Part shown: in pieces, positions 35,964-43,719 of the stretch
Layout of the letters: the number at the start of each line of letters is the position of its first letter
How positions within the stretch are numbered: position 1 is the stretch's first letter
Assembly (NCBI GenBank): GCA_963775695.1
Contig: CAVZJU010000007.1
Coordinates: 310,001-374,000, forward strand
DNA: 64,000 nt
From: DATBLE01 sp963775695
Lineage (GTDB): Bacteria > Actinomycetota > Thermoleophilia > Gaiellales > Gaiellaceae
Reading direction: 5' to 3'
Made by a program: the position numbers and the translations under genes
Notes under the pieces: generated by a model
Told to the model about the DNA's origin: nothing
Seen by the model: the letters and a program-made list of their open reading frames with translations, nothing else
Database searches by the model: none

Positions 35964-36350
35964 TCAGTCGCTCCACCAGCCGGGAGCCATTTCGACTTCG
36001 GACGGATCGTCGCCCGCGCCGAAGGCCAGGTACTCGACTCCGTCGGGCCCGGCCTCCATCTGGCGCATGGTGCCCTTCGGGAAGCGGATCGCGTCCCACT
36101 CTGCGAGCTCGACGACCTCGTCGTCGACCTTGACGCGGGCGGAGCCGCGCACGACGACGTACACCTCCTCCTGGGACTCGTGCTTGTGGCCGAACGGGAT
36201 CCGGAACCCCGGTTCGAGCGTGAAGAGGCTCAGCCCGAGCGTCTCGCCCTCGATCGCCCGGCGGGCGAAGCGCGCCTGCATCTCGGCGGGCATGTCGAAC
36301 TTCGGTGCGGAGTCCTCGACGTCGCGGACGTTGGTCTTCGTGTAGCTCAT
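35964..36350 (-). CDS. Cupin-domain protein, small
   Basis: 128 residues, single cupin barrel: FRIPFGHKHESQEEVYVVVRG has the His, His, Glu metal ligands and IRFPKGTMRQMEAG the second motif (with Arg-Gln in place of the usual His). ATG 36350 is used; GTG 36356 two codons upstream is in frame and possible. First gene of a two-gene unit with the ABM-like protein, suggesting a small-molecule oxidation or isomerisation. No Shine-Dalgarno site. Confidence 0.85.
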   Translation of the reverse strand: MSYTKTNVRDVEDSAPKFDMPAEMQARFARRAIEGETLGLSLFTLEPGFRIPFGHKHESQEEVYVVVRGSARVKVDDEVVELAEWDAIRFPKGTMRQMEAGPDGVEYLAFGAGDDPSEVEMAPGWWSD

Positions 36351-36420
36351 GGTCACACCGTGCCCAGAGGCGGCGATTTTCGAACGCGGGCTTCGACCGC
36401 GCCGTCGACCTGGACGTGCC

Positions 36421-37029
36421 TCAGCTGGAGGCGGCGACCGCGCCGAGGCCGATGAAGATCCCGCCGGAGGCGTACCGGACCGCCTTCCGGCGCCGCCGGA
36501 GGACGCCGCCGATCGTGCCCCCCGCGAGCGCGTAGGCGCCGTCGCTGAGCAGGCCGAGGCCGATCCAGCAGAGGCCCAGCACGATCGTCTGCGTCCACAC
36601 CGGCCGGTCGGGGTCGACGAACTGAGGCAGGAAGGCGAGGAAGAACAGCGCGGTCTTCGGGTTCAGGACGTTGACGACCACCCCCTGGCTGAAGACGCGA
36701 CGGCCGCTGCGTAGGGCGCGCTCCTCGGCTTCGACCGGGTCGTCCTCGCCCAGCAGCTTGCGAATCCCGACGTAGACGAGATAGGCGGCTCCGACGTACT
36801 TCACCGCACTGAACGCGATCGCCGACGAAACGATGAGAGCAGACAGGCCCGCGACCGCGGCGGCGGTGTGGACGAGCGAGCCGAGGTGCACGCCCGCCAC
36901 CGAGAGCAGCCCGTTCCGCCGGCCTCCGTCGACGCTGGTGGCAACGATGTACAGGACCGCCGGGCCGGGGATCGCGAGCAGGACGAGCGCGGCCGGAACG
37001 AAAACCGCGAAGGCGTGGGTCGAAGGCAT
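36421..37029 (-). CDS. LysE/RhtB family exporter
   Basis: 202 residues with six predicted helices. The conserved LysE family signature IPGPAVLYIVATSVDGGRRNGL is at helix 1 to loop 1, with GVHLGSLVHTAAAVAGLSA, YVGAAYLVYVGIRKLL and NPKTALFFLAFLPQFVDP. Exports amino acids or homoserine-lactone-like compounds. ATG 37029 is leaderless (TACGCT 7 nt upstream). Divergent from comEA by 78 bp. Confidence 0.93.
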   Translation of the reverse strand: MPSTHAFAVFVPAALVLLAIPGPAVLYIVATSVDGGRRNGLLSVAGVHLGSLVHTAAAVAGLSALIVSSAIAFSAVKYVGAAYLVYVGIRKLLGEDDPVEAEERALRSGRRVFSQGVVVNVLNPKTALFFLAFLPQFVDPDRPVWTQTIVLGLCWIGLGLLSDGAYALAGGTIGGVLRRRRKAVRYASGGIFIGLGAVAASS

Positions 37030-37036
37030 CGCCCGT

Positions 37037-37042
37037 AGCGTA
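37037..37042 (-). promoter_or_regulatory. -10 box TACGCT of the LysE-family gene
   Basis: TACGCT on the minus strand ends 7 nt before ATG 37029; leaderless spacing. Confidence 0.5.
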
Positions 37043-37107
37043 GAAGTTGCGCTCTCGACACGTCTTCGTGACACCTGCGTGAACGGTCGGTTGCCACCAT
37101 TGGCGAC

Positions 37108-37728
37108 ATGCAGCCGATCGTCCTCTCGCGTCGCCGCGTGCTGCTCGGTGGGTTGCTCCTGGTGGTCGCGCTGCTGGTGGGCGCGCGGTTCGTCGTACGG
37201 GCCGGCACCCCGGCCGGAGCAGCCGCGCCGCCGATCGTCGGGTCCGCCGAGGAGGGCGCGTCGACGACCTCCTCCACCGGGGCTCCGGTCGCGGCCACGA
37301 CGCGTCTGGTCGTCTACGTGGTCGGCGCCGTCCGGCGCCCGGGCCTGTACCGGCTGTCCCAGGGCTCGCGGGTGGCCGACGCGGTCGCACGGGCGGGCGG
37401 GATCACCCGCAAGGCCGATCCTGCGGCACTCAACCTGGCGGCGCCGATCGCCGACGGCGAGCAGGTGCTGGTGCCGGCAAGGCTGCCGGTCGCGGTCGCC
37501 GCGTCCCAGGGCGCTGCCGTGCCCGGGGTGCCTCCCGGCCCGATCCAGCTCAGCTCGGCGACCGCCGAGCAGCTCGACTCCCTGCCTGGAATCGGCCCCG
37601 CAACGGCACAGAAGATTCTCGACTACCGCGCCGAGCACGGCGCCTTCCGTTCGGTCGAGGAACTCGACGAGGTTCCGGGCATCGGCCCGGCACGGGTCGA
37701 GCAGCTCCGTGGCCTGGTCGTCCCGTGA
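37108..37728 (+). CDS. comEA: ComEA-type DNA-binding protein
   Basis: 206 residues: N-terminal membrane anchor (VLLGGLLLVVALLVGARFVV), Ser/Thr/Ala-rich linker, SLBB domain (LVVYVVGAVRRPGLYRLSQG, about 67-130) and paired helix-hairpin-helix motifs (LDSLPGIGPATAQKILDY and LDEVPGIGPARVEQLRG). Binds incoming DNA outside the membrane for transformation or secretion-system uptake. Overlaps comEC by GTGA. ATG 37108, weak ribosome binding site. Confidence 0.93.
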   Translation: MQPIVLSRRRVLLGGLLLVVALLVGARFVVRAGTPAGAAAPPIVGSAEEGASTTSSTGAPVAATTRLVVYVVGAVRRPGLYRLSQGSRVADAVARAGGITRKADPAALNLAAPIADGEQVLVPARLPVAVAASQGAAVPGVPPGPIQLSSATAEQLDSLPGIGPATAQKILDYRAEHGAFRSVEELDEVPGIGPARVEQLRGLVVP

Positions 37729-39221
37729 GCGCGAGCGCTGCCTCCGAGGGCAGAGTGCTCGGCAGCGACCACCTGCTGCGCTCTTATCCGTACACGCTCG
37801 CGGGTAGCTGCTGTCTCGGGCTTGCCGCTGCGAACGCCGGCCGGGTGAGCGCAGCAGGAGCGGTGCTCGCGGCCGGCGCCGCTGCGCTCGCCGCGCTCGC
37901 CTCCGACCCGCGCGCGCGGATCGCCGCCCTGGCGGTCGCGCTCCTGCTGGCAGGTTGGTGGTGGGGAAGCGCCCGGCTCGACGCCCTCGACGCGAGCGTG
38001 CTGATCGAACACGTGGGCGAGGCGGAGCCCACGTCGCTGGTCGTCACCGGGCCCGCCCGCAACAACGGCTTCGAGCTGCGTGTGCCGGCCCGCCTCGTCC
38101 GCTTCGGTCGGATCGGCGTGAGCGAGCCGGTGCTCCTCGAGCTCCCGGTGGGCCGGTCGCCGCCCCAGGGTGCGATTCTGGAGCTCGTCACGCGGCTGAA
38201 GCTTCCGCGACCAGCGTCGCACGGGTTCGACGAGCGCACCTGGCTCCGGCGGCACGGCGTCCACGTCGTCGCCGTCGGCAAGGAGTGGCGGATCGTTGGG
38301 CGGCGCGGCGGCCTCGGCGGCTACGCGGACCGTGTTCGCGCCTGGCTCGCAGGCTCGCTCGCGTCCGGTCTGACGGGAGAGCGGCACGCGGTCCTCGAAG
38401 GGATCGTGCTCGGGGAGGACGAGGGGCTGTCGCCCGAGCTGCGAGACGCGTTCCGGGCCTCCGGCCTCTACCACCTGCTCGCAGTCAGCGGTCAGAACGT
38501 GATCTTCGTCGCGGTCGGCATTCTGGGGCTCGCCTGGGTGATGGGCGTGCCGCGCTGGCTCGGCGAGCTAGGGGCCCTCGCCGGGATCGGGTCGTACGTG
38601 CTCGCGGTCGGTCCCCAGCCGTCCGTGATCCGGGCGGGGATCGCCGGCGCGCTCGGCTCGATCGCGTGGCTGGCTGCCAGGCAGCACGACCGCTGGCACT
38701 TCCTTCTCGTCGGGGCGCTCGTGCTGCTCGCGTGGAACCCGTACACCCTGCTCGACGCCGGGTTCCAGCTGTCGTTCGCCGCCGTCGTCGCGATCTTCGT
38801 GACGCTGCCGCGCGTGCGGCGCCTGCTCGAGGGCTACCCCGTGCCGAGGCTGGCCGGCGAGGCGGTGGCGGTCTCGCTCGCCTGCGGGCTCGCCACGGCC
38901 CCCGTGCTCTGGCTCCAGTTCGGGCGGATACCGCTCTACTCGGTTCCGGCCAACGCTCTCGCGGCGCCGGTGGTCGGCCCGCTGCTCGGCCTGTCGTTCG
39001 CGGCTGCGATCGCCGACGCCGTCTCGCCGCCGGTCGCCGGTCTGATCGCGTCGGCGAACGGTTGCCTGGCCGCCTACCTGGCCTGGTGCGCCCGGTTCGT
39101 CGGCGGCTTGCCCGGAGCGGTGATCTCGTCGAGCGCCGGCGTCGGCGGCCTGTTGCTGGTCGGCTCCTCGCTCGCGCTCCTCGCCGTCGGCGGCGCCGAC
39201 CGCTACGGGCGGAGGCCGTAA
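37725..39221 (+). CDS. comEC: ComEC/Rec2 DNA-uptake channel, short form
   Basis: 498 residues, multi-pass membrane protein. The competence domain motif is AVSGQNVIFVAVGILGL, preceded by an OB-fold DUF4131 region (ARLDALDASVLIEHVGEAEP to LRRHGVHVVAVGKEW). NPYTLLDAGFQLSFAAVVAI and LACGLATAPVLWLQFGRIPL are typical. It ends after the last helices and lacks the C-terminal metallo-beta-lactamase nuclease domain found in many ComEC, a known short variant. GTG 37725 overlaps the comEA stop; followed directly by holA, the usual neighbour order. Confidence 0.93.
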   Translation: MSASAASEGRVLGSDHLLRSYPYTLAGSCCLGLAAANAGRVSAAGAVLAAGAAALAALASDPRARIAALAVALLLAGWWWGSARLDALDASVLIEHVGEAEPTSLVVTGPARNNGFELRVPARLVRFGRIGVSEPVLLELPVGRSPPQGAILELVTRLKLPRPASHGFDERTWLRRHGVHVVAVGKEWRIVGRRGGLGGYADRVRAWLAGSLASGLTGERHAVLEGIVLGEDEGLSPELRDAFRASGLYHLLAVSGQNVIFVAVGILGLAWVMGVPRWLGELGALAGIGSYVLAVGPQPSVIRAGIAGALGSIAWLAARQHDRWHFLLVGALVLLAWNPYTLLDAGFQLSFAAVVAIFVTLPRVRRLLEGYPVPRLAGEAVAVSLACGLATAPVLWLQFGRIPLYSVPANALAAPVVGPLLGLSFAAAIADAVSPPVAGLIASANGCLAAYLAWCARFVGGLPGAVISSSAGVGGLLLVGSSLALLAVGGADRYGRRP

Positions 39222-39222
39222 C

Positions 39223-39228
39223 TATGCT
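39223..39228 (+). promoter_or_regulatory. -10 box TATGCT before holA
   Basis: TATGCT ends 8 nt before GTG 39237 and begins 2 nt after the comEC stop. It favours GTG 39237 over the TTG at 39228 and gives holA its own leaderless promoter. Confidence 0.45.
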
Positions 39229-39236
39229 TGCCTCGC

Positions 39237-40205
39237 GTGGCGGAGGAGCTGAAGGCGGTATACCTGCTCACGGGCAGCGACCGTCCGAAGATCGAGCGCG
39301 CCGTCCGCCGGCTCCGCGACCGCTTCGGCGAGGACTCGGTGGAGCGGCTGTCGGCCCAGGATGTCTCCGGCGAGGACGTGGTTGCGGCCTGCAACGCAAT
39401 GGGCCTTTTCGGAGCGGGCGGCAGGCTGGTGCTCGTCGACGGAGTCGAGCGCTGGAAGGCTCCCGACGCGAAGCCGATCGCCGAGTACCTGGGCTCGCCG
39501 GCGCCCGACACCGTGCTCGCCCTTGTCGGCGAGGAGATCCGCAAGGACTCGCCGCTCGCGAAGGCGTGTGGAAAGGCCGGCGCGTTGCTGGTGTACGAGG
39601 TCTCGAAGCGAGAGCTGCCCAAGTGGGTAGCGGAGCAGTTCTCCCGGCACGGCGTGAAGGTCTCGCCGGACGCCTCCCGCGCGCTGATCGAGTTGGCCGG
39701 CGACAACCCCCACGAGCTCGCCGGAGAGATCGACAAGCTGGCGGTCTGGGCCGGGGGCGACGAGATCGGCGAGGACGAGATCGAGCTGCTCGTGGCTGCC
39801 AGGGCCGACGTACCGCCGTTCGCGCTCACCGACGCGTGGGGAAGGCGCGAGGTCGTCGGCGTCCTGGCCGCGTGCGAGACGCTGCTCGAGCGATCGACGC
39901 GTTCCGGCGAGGTCCACATGCTCGTCGGCCGGTTGGCCGCGCACGTGCGACGGGTGCAAGCGTGCCAGCGCCTCGAGGCCGAAGGTGTCAGGCCCCGGGA
40001 CGCGGCCGCCGAGCTGAAGATGCACCCGTTCGCGGCCGAGAAGGCCTTCGGGCAGGCGCGCAACTTCTCGGTCGAGGAGCTGCGCGATGCGATCGTGCGC
40101 CTGTCCGATCTCGACCTGGCGGTCAAGGGCGGCAGCCGGCTCCCGGCCGAGCTGGAGCTCGAGCGAACGCTGGTGGCGATCACGCGCTCCTCGGAGGCGC
40201 CGTGA
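39237..40205 (+). CDS. holA: DNA polymerase III subunit delta
   Basis: 322 residues, clamp-loader subunit that opens the sliding clamp. AEELKAVYLLTGSDRPKIER is the HolA start, with RLSAQDVSGEDVVAACNAMG, GGRLVLVDGVERWK, FALTDAWGRREVVGVLAACE and the C-terminal helical domain PFAAEKAFGQARNFSVEEL. Its position behind comEC and close to rpsT is the common bacterial arrangement. The stop overlaps GTG of the next gene. Confidence 0.93.
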   Translation: MAEELKAVYLLTGSDRPKIERAVRRLRDRFGEDSVERLSAQDVSGEDVVAACNAMGLFGAGGRLVLVDGVERWKAPDAKPIAEYLGSPAPDTVLALVGEEIRKDSPLAKACGKAGALLVYEVSKRELPKWVAEQFSRHGVKVSPDASRALIELAGDNPHELAGEIDKLAVWAGGDEIGEDEIELLVAARADVPPFALTDAWGRREVVGVLAACETLLERSTRSGEVHMLVGRLAAHVRRVQACQRLEAEGVRPRDAAAELKMHPFAAEKAFGQARNFSVEELRDAIVRLSDLDLAVKGGSRLPAELELERTLVAITRSSEAP

Positions 40206-40726
40206 CCGCAGAACGGCAACCCCGGGTGAGCCGTCCGTCGATGCCGGAGGGCTACGGCGTCCCGGAGACGGACGAGGGCGTGCTCGACTGGAGCTGGGCG
40301 GCCACGCTCCTCGACTCGGCGCTGAACTACTGGTTCGCCACCACGCGTCCCGACGGCAGGCCGCACGCCATGCCCGCCTGGGCCGTCTGGCTCGACGGCG
40401 CGCTCTACTTCGAAGGGAGCCCGATGACGAGACGGGCGCGCAACCTGGCGGTCAACCCGGCGGTCGTCGTCCACCTCGAGAGCGGCGACGACGTGGTCAT
40501 CCTCGAGGGCGAGACCCGCGAGGTCGGCAAGCCCGAGCGCGCGCTCGCCGAGCGCCTCTCCGCTGCGTTCACCGCGAAGTACGCGGCCACGAAGTACGAG
40601 TACCGTCCGCCGCCGGAGCAGTGGGACCGCGGTGGCCTCTGGGCGATGCAACCCAGGGTGGCGTTCGGCTGGAGCGACTTCCCGCGCGACACCACGCGGT
40701 GGCGCTTCGCGGACGGTCGGGTCTAG
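40202..40726 (+). CDS. Pyridoxamine 5'-phosphate oxidase-fold (PPOX) protein
   Basis: 174 residues with the split-barrel flavin fold: NYWFATTRPDGRPHAMPAWA, LYFEGSPMTRRARNLAVNPA and VVIVHLESGDDVVILEGE-like strands (VVVHLESGDDVVILEGETRE). Members bind FMN or coenzyme F420 and reduce small molecules; the GRPHAMPAWAVW motif suits the F420-type group common in actinobacteria, but this is not decisive. GTG 40202 overlaps the holA stop. Its TAG interlocks with the stop of the convergent GNAT gene (40723-40726). Confidence 0.85.
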   Translation: MTAERQPRVSRPSMPEGYGVPETDEGVLDWSWAATLLDSALNYWFATTRPDGRPHAMPAWAVWLDGALYFEGSPMTRRARNLAVNPAVVVHLESGDDVVILEGETREVGKPERALAERLSAAFTAKYAATKYEYRPPPEQWDRGGLWAMQPRVAFGWSDFPRDTTRWRFADGRV

Positions 40727-41199
40727 AGGTCCTTGGACATGAACACCGCCCGCTCGACGTACCCGAGCGAGCGGTAGAGGGAGCGCGCGACCTCGTTGCC
40801 GCCGAGGACCGTCAGGTTCGTCCGTGCCAAGCCGCGCCGGCGCGCCTCCTCCTCGAACAGCTGCATCGCCTCCCGGCCGAAACCGCGCCCGCGGTGCTCC
40901 GGTGCGATCTCGACCGAATAGACGTAGAGCGTCTTCTCGCCCACGTCGTCGTCGCGCTCGGCGAACCACAGGTCGCCGACGCGCTCGTTCGTCTCCGCGT
41001 CCTCGATCGCGTAGAGCTCGTTGCCCGGTGGGACGGCGCCGTCGGGGAAGAGCCGCGACCAGTCGTTCTCGGTCTTCTGCCGGGCGGCGGCCGTCGTCAG
41101 CCCCGCCTGCACGGCGAGATCGCGCTCGTAGGCGGCGCGCCCGTGCTCGATGTACGCGGCGAGTTCGTCCGCCCGCAGCGGCCGCAGGCGCAGCGTCAC
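40723..41199 (-). CDS. GNAT-family N-acetyltransferase
   Basis: 158 residues. Acetyl-CoA binding motif A is YSVEIAPEHRGRGFGREAMQ, followed by LARTNLTVLGGNEVARSLY and GYVERAVFMSKDL, a typical C-terminal motif. The N-terminal part (LRADELAAYIEHGRAAYERD) resembles actinobacterial acetyltransferases of unknown target. Starts GTG 41199, 6 nt after rpsT, so probably read from the rpsT promoter. Acceptor unknown, possibly a ribosomal protein given the context. Confidence 0.88.
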   Translation of the reverse strand: MTLRLRPLRADELAAYIEHGRAAYERDLAVQAGLTTAAARQKTENDWSRLFPDGAVPPGNELYAIEDAETNERVGDLWFAERDDDVGEKTLYVYSVEIAPEHRGRGFGREAMQLFEEEARRRGLARTNLTVLGGNEVARSLYRSLGYVERAVFMSKDL

Positions 41200-41205
41200 T
41201 CGGGG

Positions 41206-41472
41206 CTAGGACGAGCCGGCGGCGACCAGACGCGCAGCCTGTGCCTTCTTGCGCGCCGCGGTGTTCGCGTGCAGCGCGCCCTTCGAGGCGGCGCGGTCGA
41301 CCCAGCGGACGAGCGTGCGGTGCTCGGCGGCGATTGCCTCGGCGTCGCCGGATTCGACGGCGGCCTGGAGGCGCTTCGTCAGCGTCTTGACCGTCGAGCG
41401 GTAGCGGATGTTCTCGTCCCGCTGGCGCCCGGCGATCCGGACGCGCTTCTTCTGTTGCTTGATGTTCGGCAT
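41206..41472 (-). CDS. rpsT: 30S ribosomal protein S20
   Basis: 88 residues, basic: MPNIKQQKKRVRIAGRQRDE, RYRSTVKTLTKRLQAAVESG, and KGALHANTAARKKAQAARLV are the S20 landmarks. It binds 16S rRNA in early assembly. ATG 41472. The 5' side holds a hairpin (41484-41499) and a TACCAT -10 (41511-41506), so the mRNA would start close to or in the hairpin. Followed by a GNAT gene 6 nt downstream. Confidence 0.96.
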   Translation of the reverse strand: MPNIKQQKKRVRIAGRQRDENIRYRSTVKTLTKRLQAAVESGDAEAIAAEHRTLVRWVDRAASKGALHANTAARKKAQAARLVAAGSS

Positions 41473-41483
41473 GGCGTGAAAAG

Positions 41484-41511
41484 GCCCGCACGGGCGGGCG
41501 GGACGATGGTA
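41484..41511 (-). promoter_or_regulatory. rpsT promoter and 5'-terminal hairpin
   Basis: TACCAT (41511-41506) on the minus strand, then a 6-bp stem GCCCGC/GCGGGC with a 4-nt loop (41499-41484), then CTTTT and the rpsT start. It could protect the 5' end, act as an attenuator, or be an S20 feedback site; the sequence does not decide. Confidence 0.4.
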
Positions 41512-41531
41512 GCAACCGGGGCGTGGGACCG

Positions 41532-41942
41532 TCAGGCGGGCTCGACCACGTAGTACAGCGGCCGGAGGTGCGCCAGCCGGAACACCAGCGGTACGAGCAG
41601 GCCGACCAGCACCGGGCTGCGGTGCGCAAGCGCCCTCCCGGCAGCCCGCTCCGGGTCTCCGGCCAGTAGGCGCGCCCTGCCCGACACGGCCTCGCCGCGC
41701 GTCACTCCGCGGAACGTCGACGGTGCGGCGAGAACGCTCGGGTCGCGTCGCAGCCGCTTCGCCTTCCCGGCCGAGTGAAAGGTCAAGAAGACGAGCCGGT
41801 CGTCGACCACGGCGATCATCACAGGCGTCTCGACCGGCGTGCTGTCGCGCCGGTAGGTGGTCAGCAACGCCGTCCGCCGCCGGTGGAGCCCCTCGAGGGT
41901 TCCGGGCAGCCAGGTCGTCTCGTGCGGCGAGGCTGCTCTCAT
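41532..41942 (-). CDS. PPOX-class (F420-dependent-type) oxidoreductase
   Basis: 136 residues from ATG 41942 (ATG 41960 also in frame). LEGLHRRRTALLTTYRRDST, PVMIAVVDDRLVFLTFHSAG, KAKRLRRDPSVLAAPSTFRG and GRARLLAGDPERAAGRALA match the short PPOX proteins annotated as F420-dependent in actinobacteria. Distinct from the PPOX protein at 40.2 kb. Divergent from murJ with about 70-85 bp between starts. Substrate unknown. Confidence 0.82.
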   Translation of the reverse strand: MRAASPHETTWLPGTLEGLHRRRTALLTTYRRDSTPVETPVMIAVVDDRLVFLTFHSAGKAKRLRRDPSVLAAPSTFRGVTRGEAVSGRARLLAGDPERAAGRALAHRSPVLVGLLVPLVFRLAHLRPLYYVVEPA

Positions 41943-42013
41943 TGGACTGGCGTTCCGCATTCGGGTGTTCCGAAACGCCACTCGGGAAGCCGGGTAGCAA
42001 CAGGCCCGCTCCC

Positions 42014-42019
42014 TATGCT
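42014..42019 (+). promoter_or_regulatory. -10 box TATGCT of murJ
   Basis: TATGCT ends 8 nt before ATG 42028, the first codon of the N-terminal coding repeat. It shows that the repeat, not the conserved MurJ core, holds the start. Confidence 0.5.
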
Positions 42020-42027
42020 CAGAGCCG

Positions 42028-42117
42028 ATGAGAGACGAAGCCGAGTGCAAAGGCGACGGCGGAGCTGTCGACCTTGGCGCGAGGCGATGTCGTGACGCCG
42101 AAGGCGTTAGCGCTCCC
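42028..42117 (+). repeat. Coding N-terminal repeat, copy A (in murJ)
   Basis: Thirty codons starting MRDEAECKGDGGAVDLG and ending RRCRDAEGVSAP. About 84% identical over 90 bp (76 of 90 by my count) to 54802-54891, which starts the HIT gene. Contains two 7-bp hairpins: CGACGGC-GGA-GCTGTCG (42054-42070) and TGACGCC-GAA-GGCGTTA (42093-42109). It is not part of the MurJ family. Confidence 0.85.
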
Positions 42118-43719
42118 ACGGAGGACGCCGCCCCGCCGACCCCCGAACCGCTGCCGACCGGAGGCGCCCGGCACCGCCGCCGCCTCGCCTACTCGACCGT
42201 CGTCTTCGCCGGGGCCACCGGGCTCTCCCGGGTGGTCGGCCTCGTCCGTGAGTCGGTCGTCCGCTACTACTTCGGCACGGTCGGCCCGATCAACGCGTTC
42301 GAGGTCGCGTTCCTCGTCCCGAACACGGTCCGCGCGCTCGTGGCCGACGCCGCCCTCTCGTCCGCGTTCGTGCCGGTCTTCAGCGAGCTGCTGGAGAAGG
42401 GCGAGCGCAAGCGCGCGTGGCGGGTCGCCTCGAGCCTCTTCTGGCTGATCATGCTCGGCCTCGGCGGCCTGACCGCGTTCTTCATCGTGATCGCGCCGTG
42501 GGTGATGAAGATCTTCGGCTACTCGGGCGTCGCGGTCGGGCTGTCGCGCGTGCTCTTCCCGATCGTCCTCATCCTCGGCCTGACCGGGATCGTCGTCGGG
42601 ATCCTGAACAGCTACGAGCACTTCTCCGTGCCCGCGCTGTCGCCGGTGCTCTGGAACGTCGCGATCATCGTCGGCCTCGTGATCGGCGTCCCGAAGGCGG
42701 ACACGATCGACGCGCAACTCTACGTCTATGCGTTCTCGATCCTGATCGCGACCGTCCTGCAGTTCCTGCTGCCGCTTCCATGGCTGCGCGGCCGCGACGA
42801 CCGGCTGCACGTGGTGATCGACTGGCGCGACCCGGCGGTCGCGCGGACGTTCAAGCTGATGGTCCCGATCACGCTCGGTCTCGGGCTGATCAACTTCAAC
42901 GCGTTCGTCGACACGATCTTCGCTGCGCGCCTGCTCGACAAGTACCAGGCGCCCAGCTCGATCAACGCCGCGTTCCGCCTCTACATCTTCCCGCAGGGGA
43001 TGTTCTCGGTCGCCGTCGCGACCGTCCTCTTCCCGTCGCTCTCGCGGCTGGCGACCCGGCGCGACTTCGACGGCTTCCGCTCGATGGTCACGGGCGGCCT
43101 GCGCCAGATCGCGTTCCTGCTGATCCCTGCGAGCGTGATCTGCGCCGTCCTCGCCGAGCCGATCGTCCGGCTCGTCTACCAGCGCGGCGACTTCACGCCC
43201 TCCCAGACCACGGTCGTCGCCTCCTGCCTCGCGGCCTTCTCGCTCGGCCTCGCCTTCAACGGCGCGATGCTGATGTTGAACCGCGCCTTCTTCTCCCTCC
43301 AGGCGGCGTGGGTCCCGACGGGGGTTGCGCTCGCCAACCTCGGGCTGAACGCCGTGCTCGACGCCGCCTTCTACCGGTTCGGCATCTGGGGGATCCCGCT
43401 CTCGACCTCGCTGGTGAACATCGCGGGGACGCTCGTGCTCCTGATCCTGCTCCGCCGGAAGCTCGGCCGCCTGGACGTCACCCGGACGATGAGCTCCGTC
43501 CTCAGGATCAGCCTCGCGTCGCTCGTGCTCGCCGGCGTCGCCTACGGGATCTGGTGGCCGCTCGACCACGAGCTCGGCCGCCGGTTCGTCGCCCAGGTGG
43601 TGTCGCTGGGCCTGGCGCTCGCAGGTGGGGCCGCGGCGTACGTCCTCGTGTGCCGGCTTCTCCGGGTCGACGAGCTGCGCGTCCTGCGTTTGCTGCGGCG
43701 CCGGCCAGCAACGCCGTGA
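42028..43719 (+). CDS. murJ: Lipid II flippase MurJ (MviN) with acquired N-terminal extension
   Basis: 563 residues, 14 membrane helices of the MOP superfamily. It flips the peptidoglycan precursor lipid II across the membrane. The conserved part begins near residue 50 (LAYSTVVFAGATGLSRVVGL, VRESVVRYYFGTVGPINAFE, VPNTVRALVADAALSSAFVP) and includes NAFVDTIFAARLLDKYQAPS and YQRGDFTPSQTT. Residues 1-30 come from a repeat also found at the start of the HIT gene; 31-49 are a Pro/Ala-rich linker. Leaderless ATG 42028. The stop overlaps GTG of a GNAT gene. Confidence 0.95.
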   Translation: MRDEAECKGDGGAVDLGARRCRDAEGVSAPTEDAAPPTPEPLPTGGARHRRRLAYSTVVFAGATGLSRVVGLVRESVVRYYFGTVGPINAFEVAFLVPNTVRALVADAALSSAFVPVFSELLEKGERKRAWRVASSLFWLIMLGLGGLTAFFIVIAPWVMKIFGYSGVAVGLSRVLFPIVLILGLTGIVVGILNSYEHFSVPALSPVLWNVAIIVGLVIGVPKADTIDAQLYVYAFSILIATVLQFLLPLPWLRGRDDRLHVVIDWRDPAVARTFKLMVPITLGLGLINFNAFVDTIFAARLLDKYQAPSSINAAFRLYIFPQGMFSVAVATVLFPSLSRLATRRDFDGFRSMVTGGLRQIAFLLIPASVICAVLAEPIVRLVYQRGDFTPSQTTVVASCLAAFSLGLAFNGAMLMLNRAFFSLQAAWVPTGVALANLGLNAVLDAAFYRFGIWGIPLSTSLVNIAGTLVLLILLRRKLGRLDVTRTMSSVLRISLASLVLAGVAYGIWWPLDHELGRRFVAQVVSLGLALAGGAAAYVLVCRLLRVDELRVLRLLRRRPATP

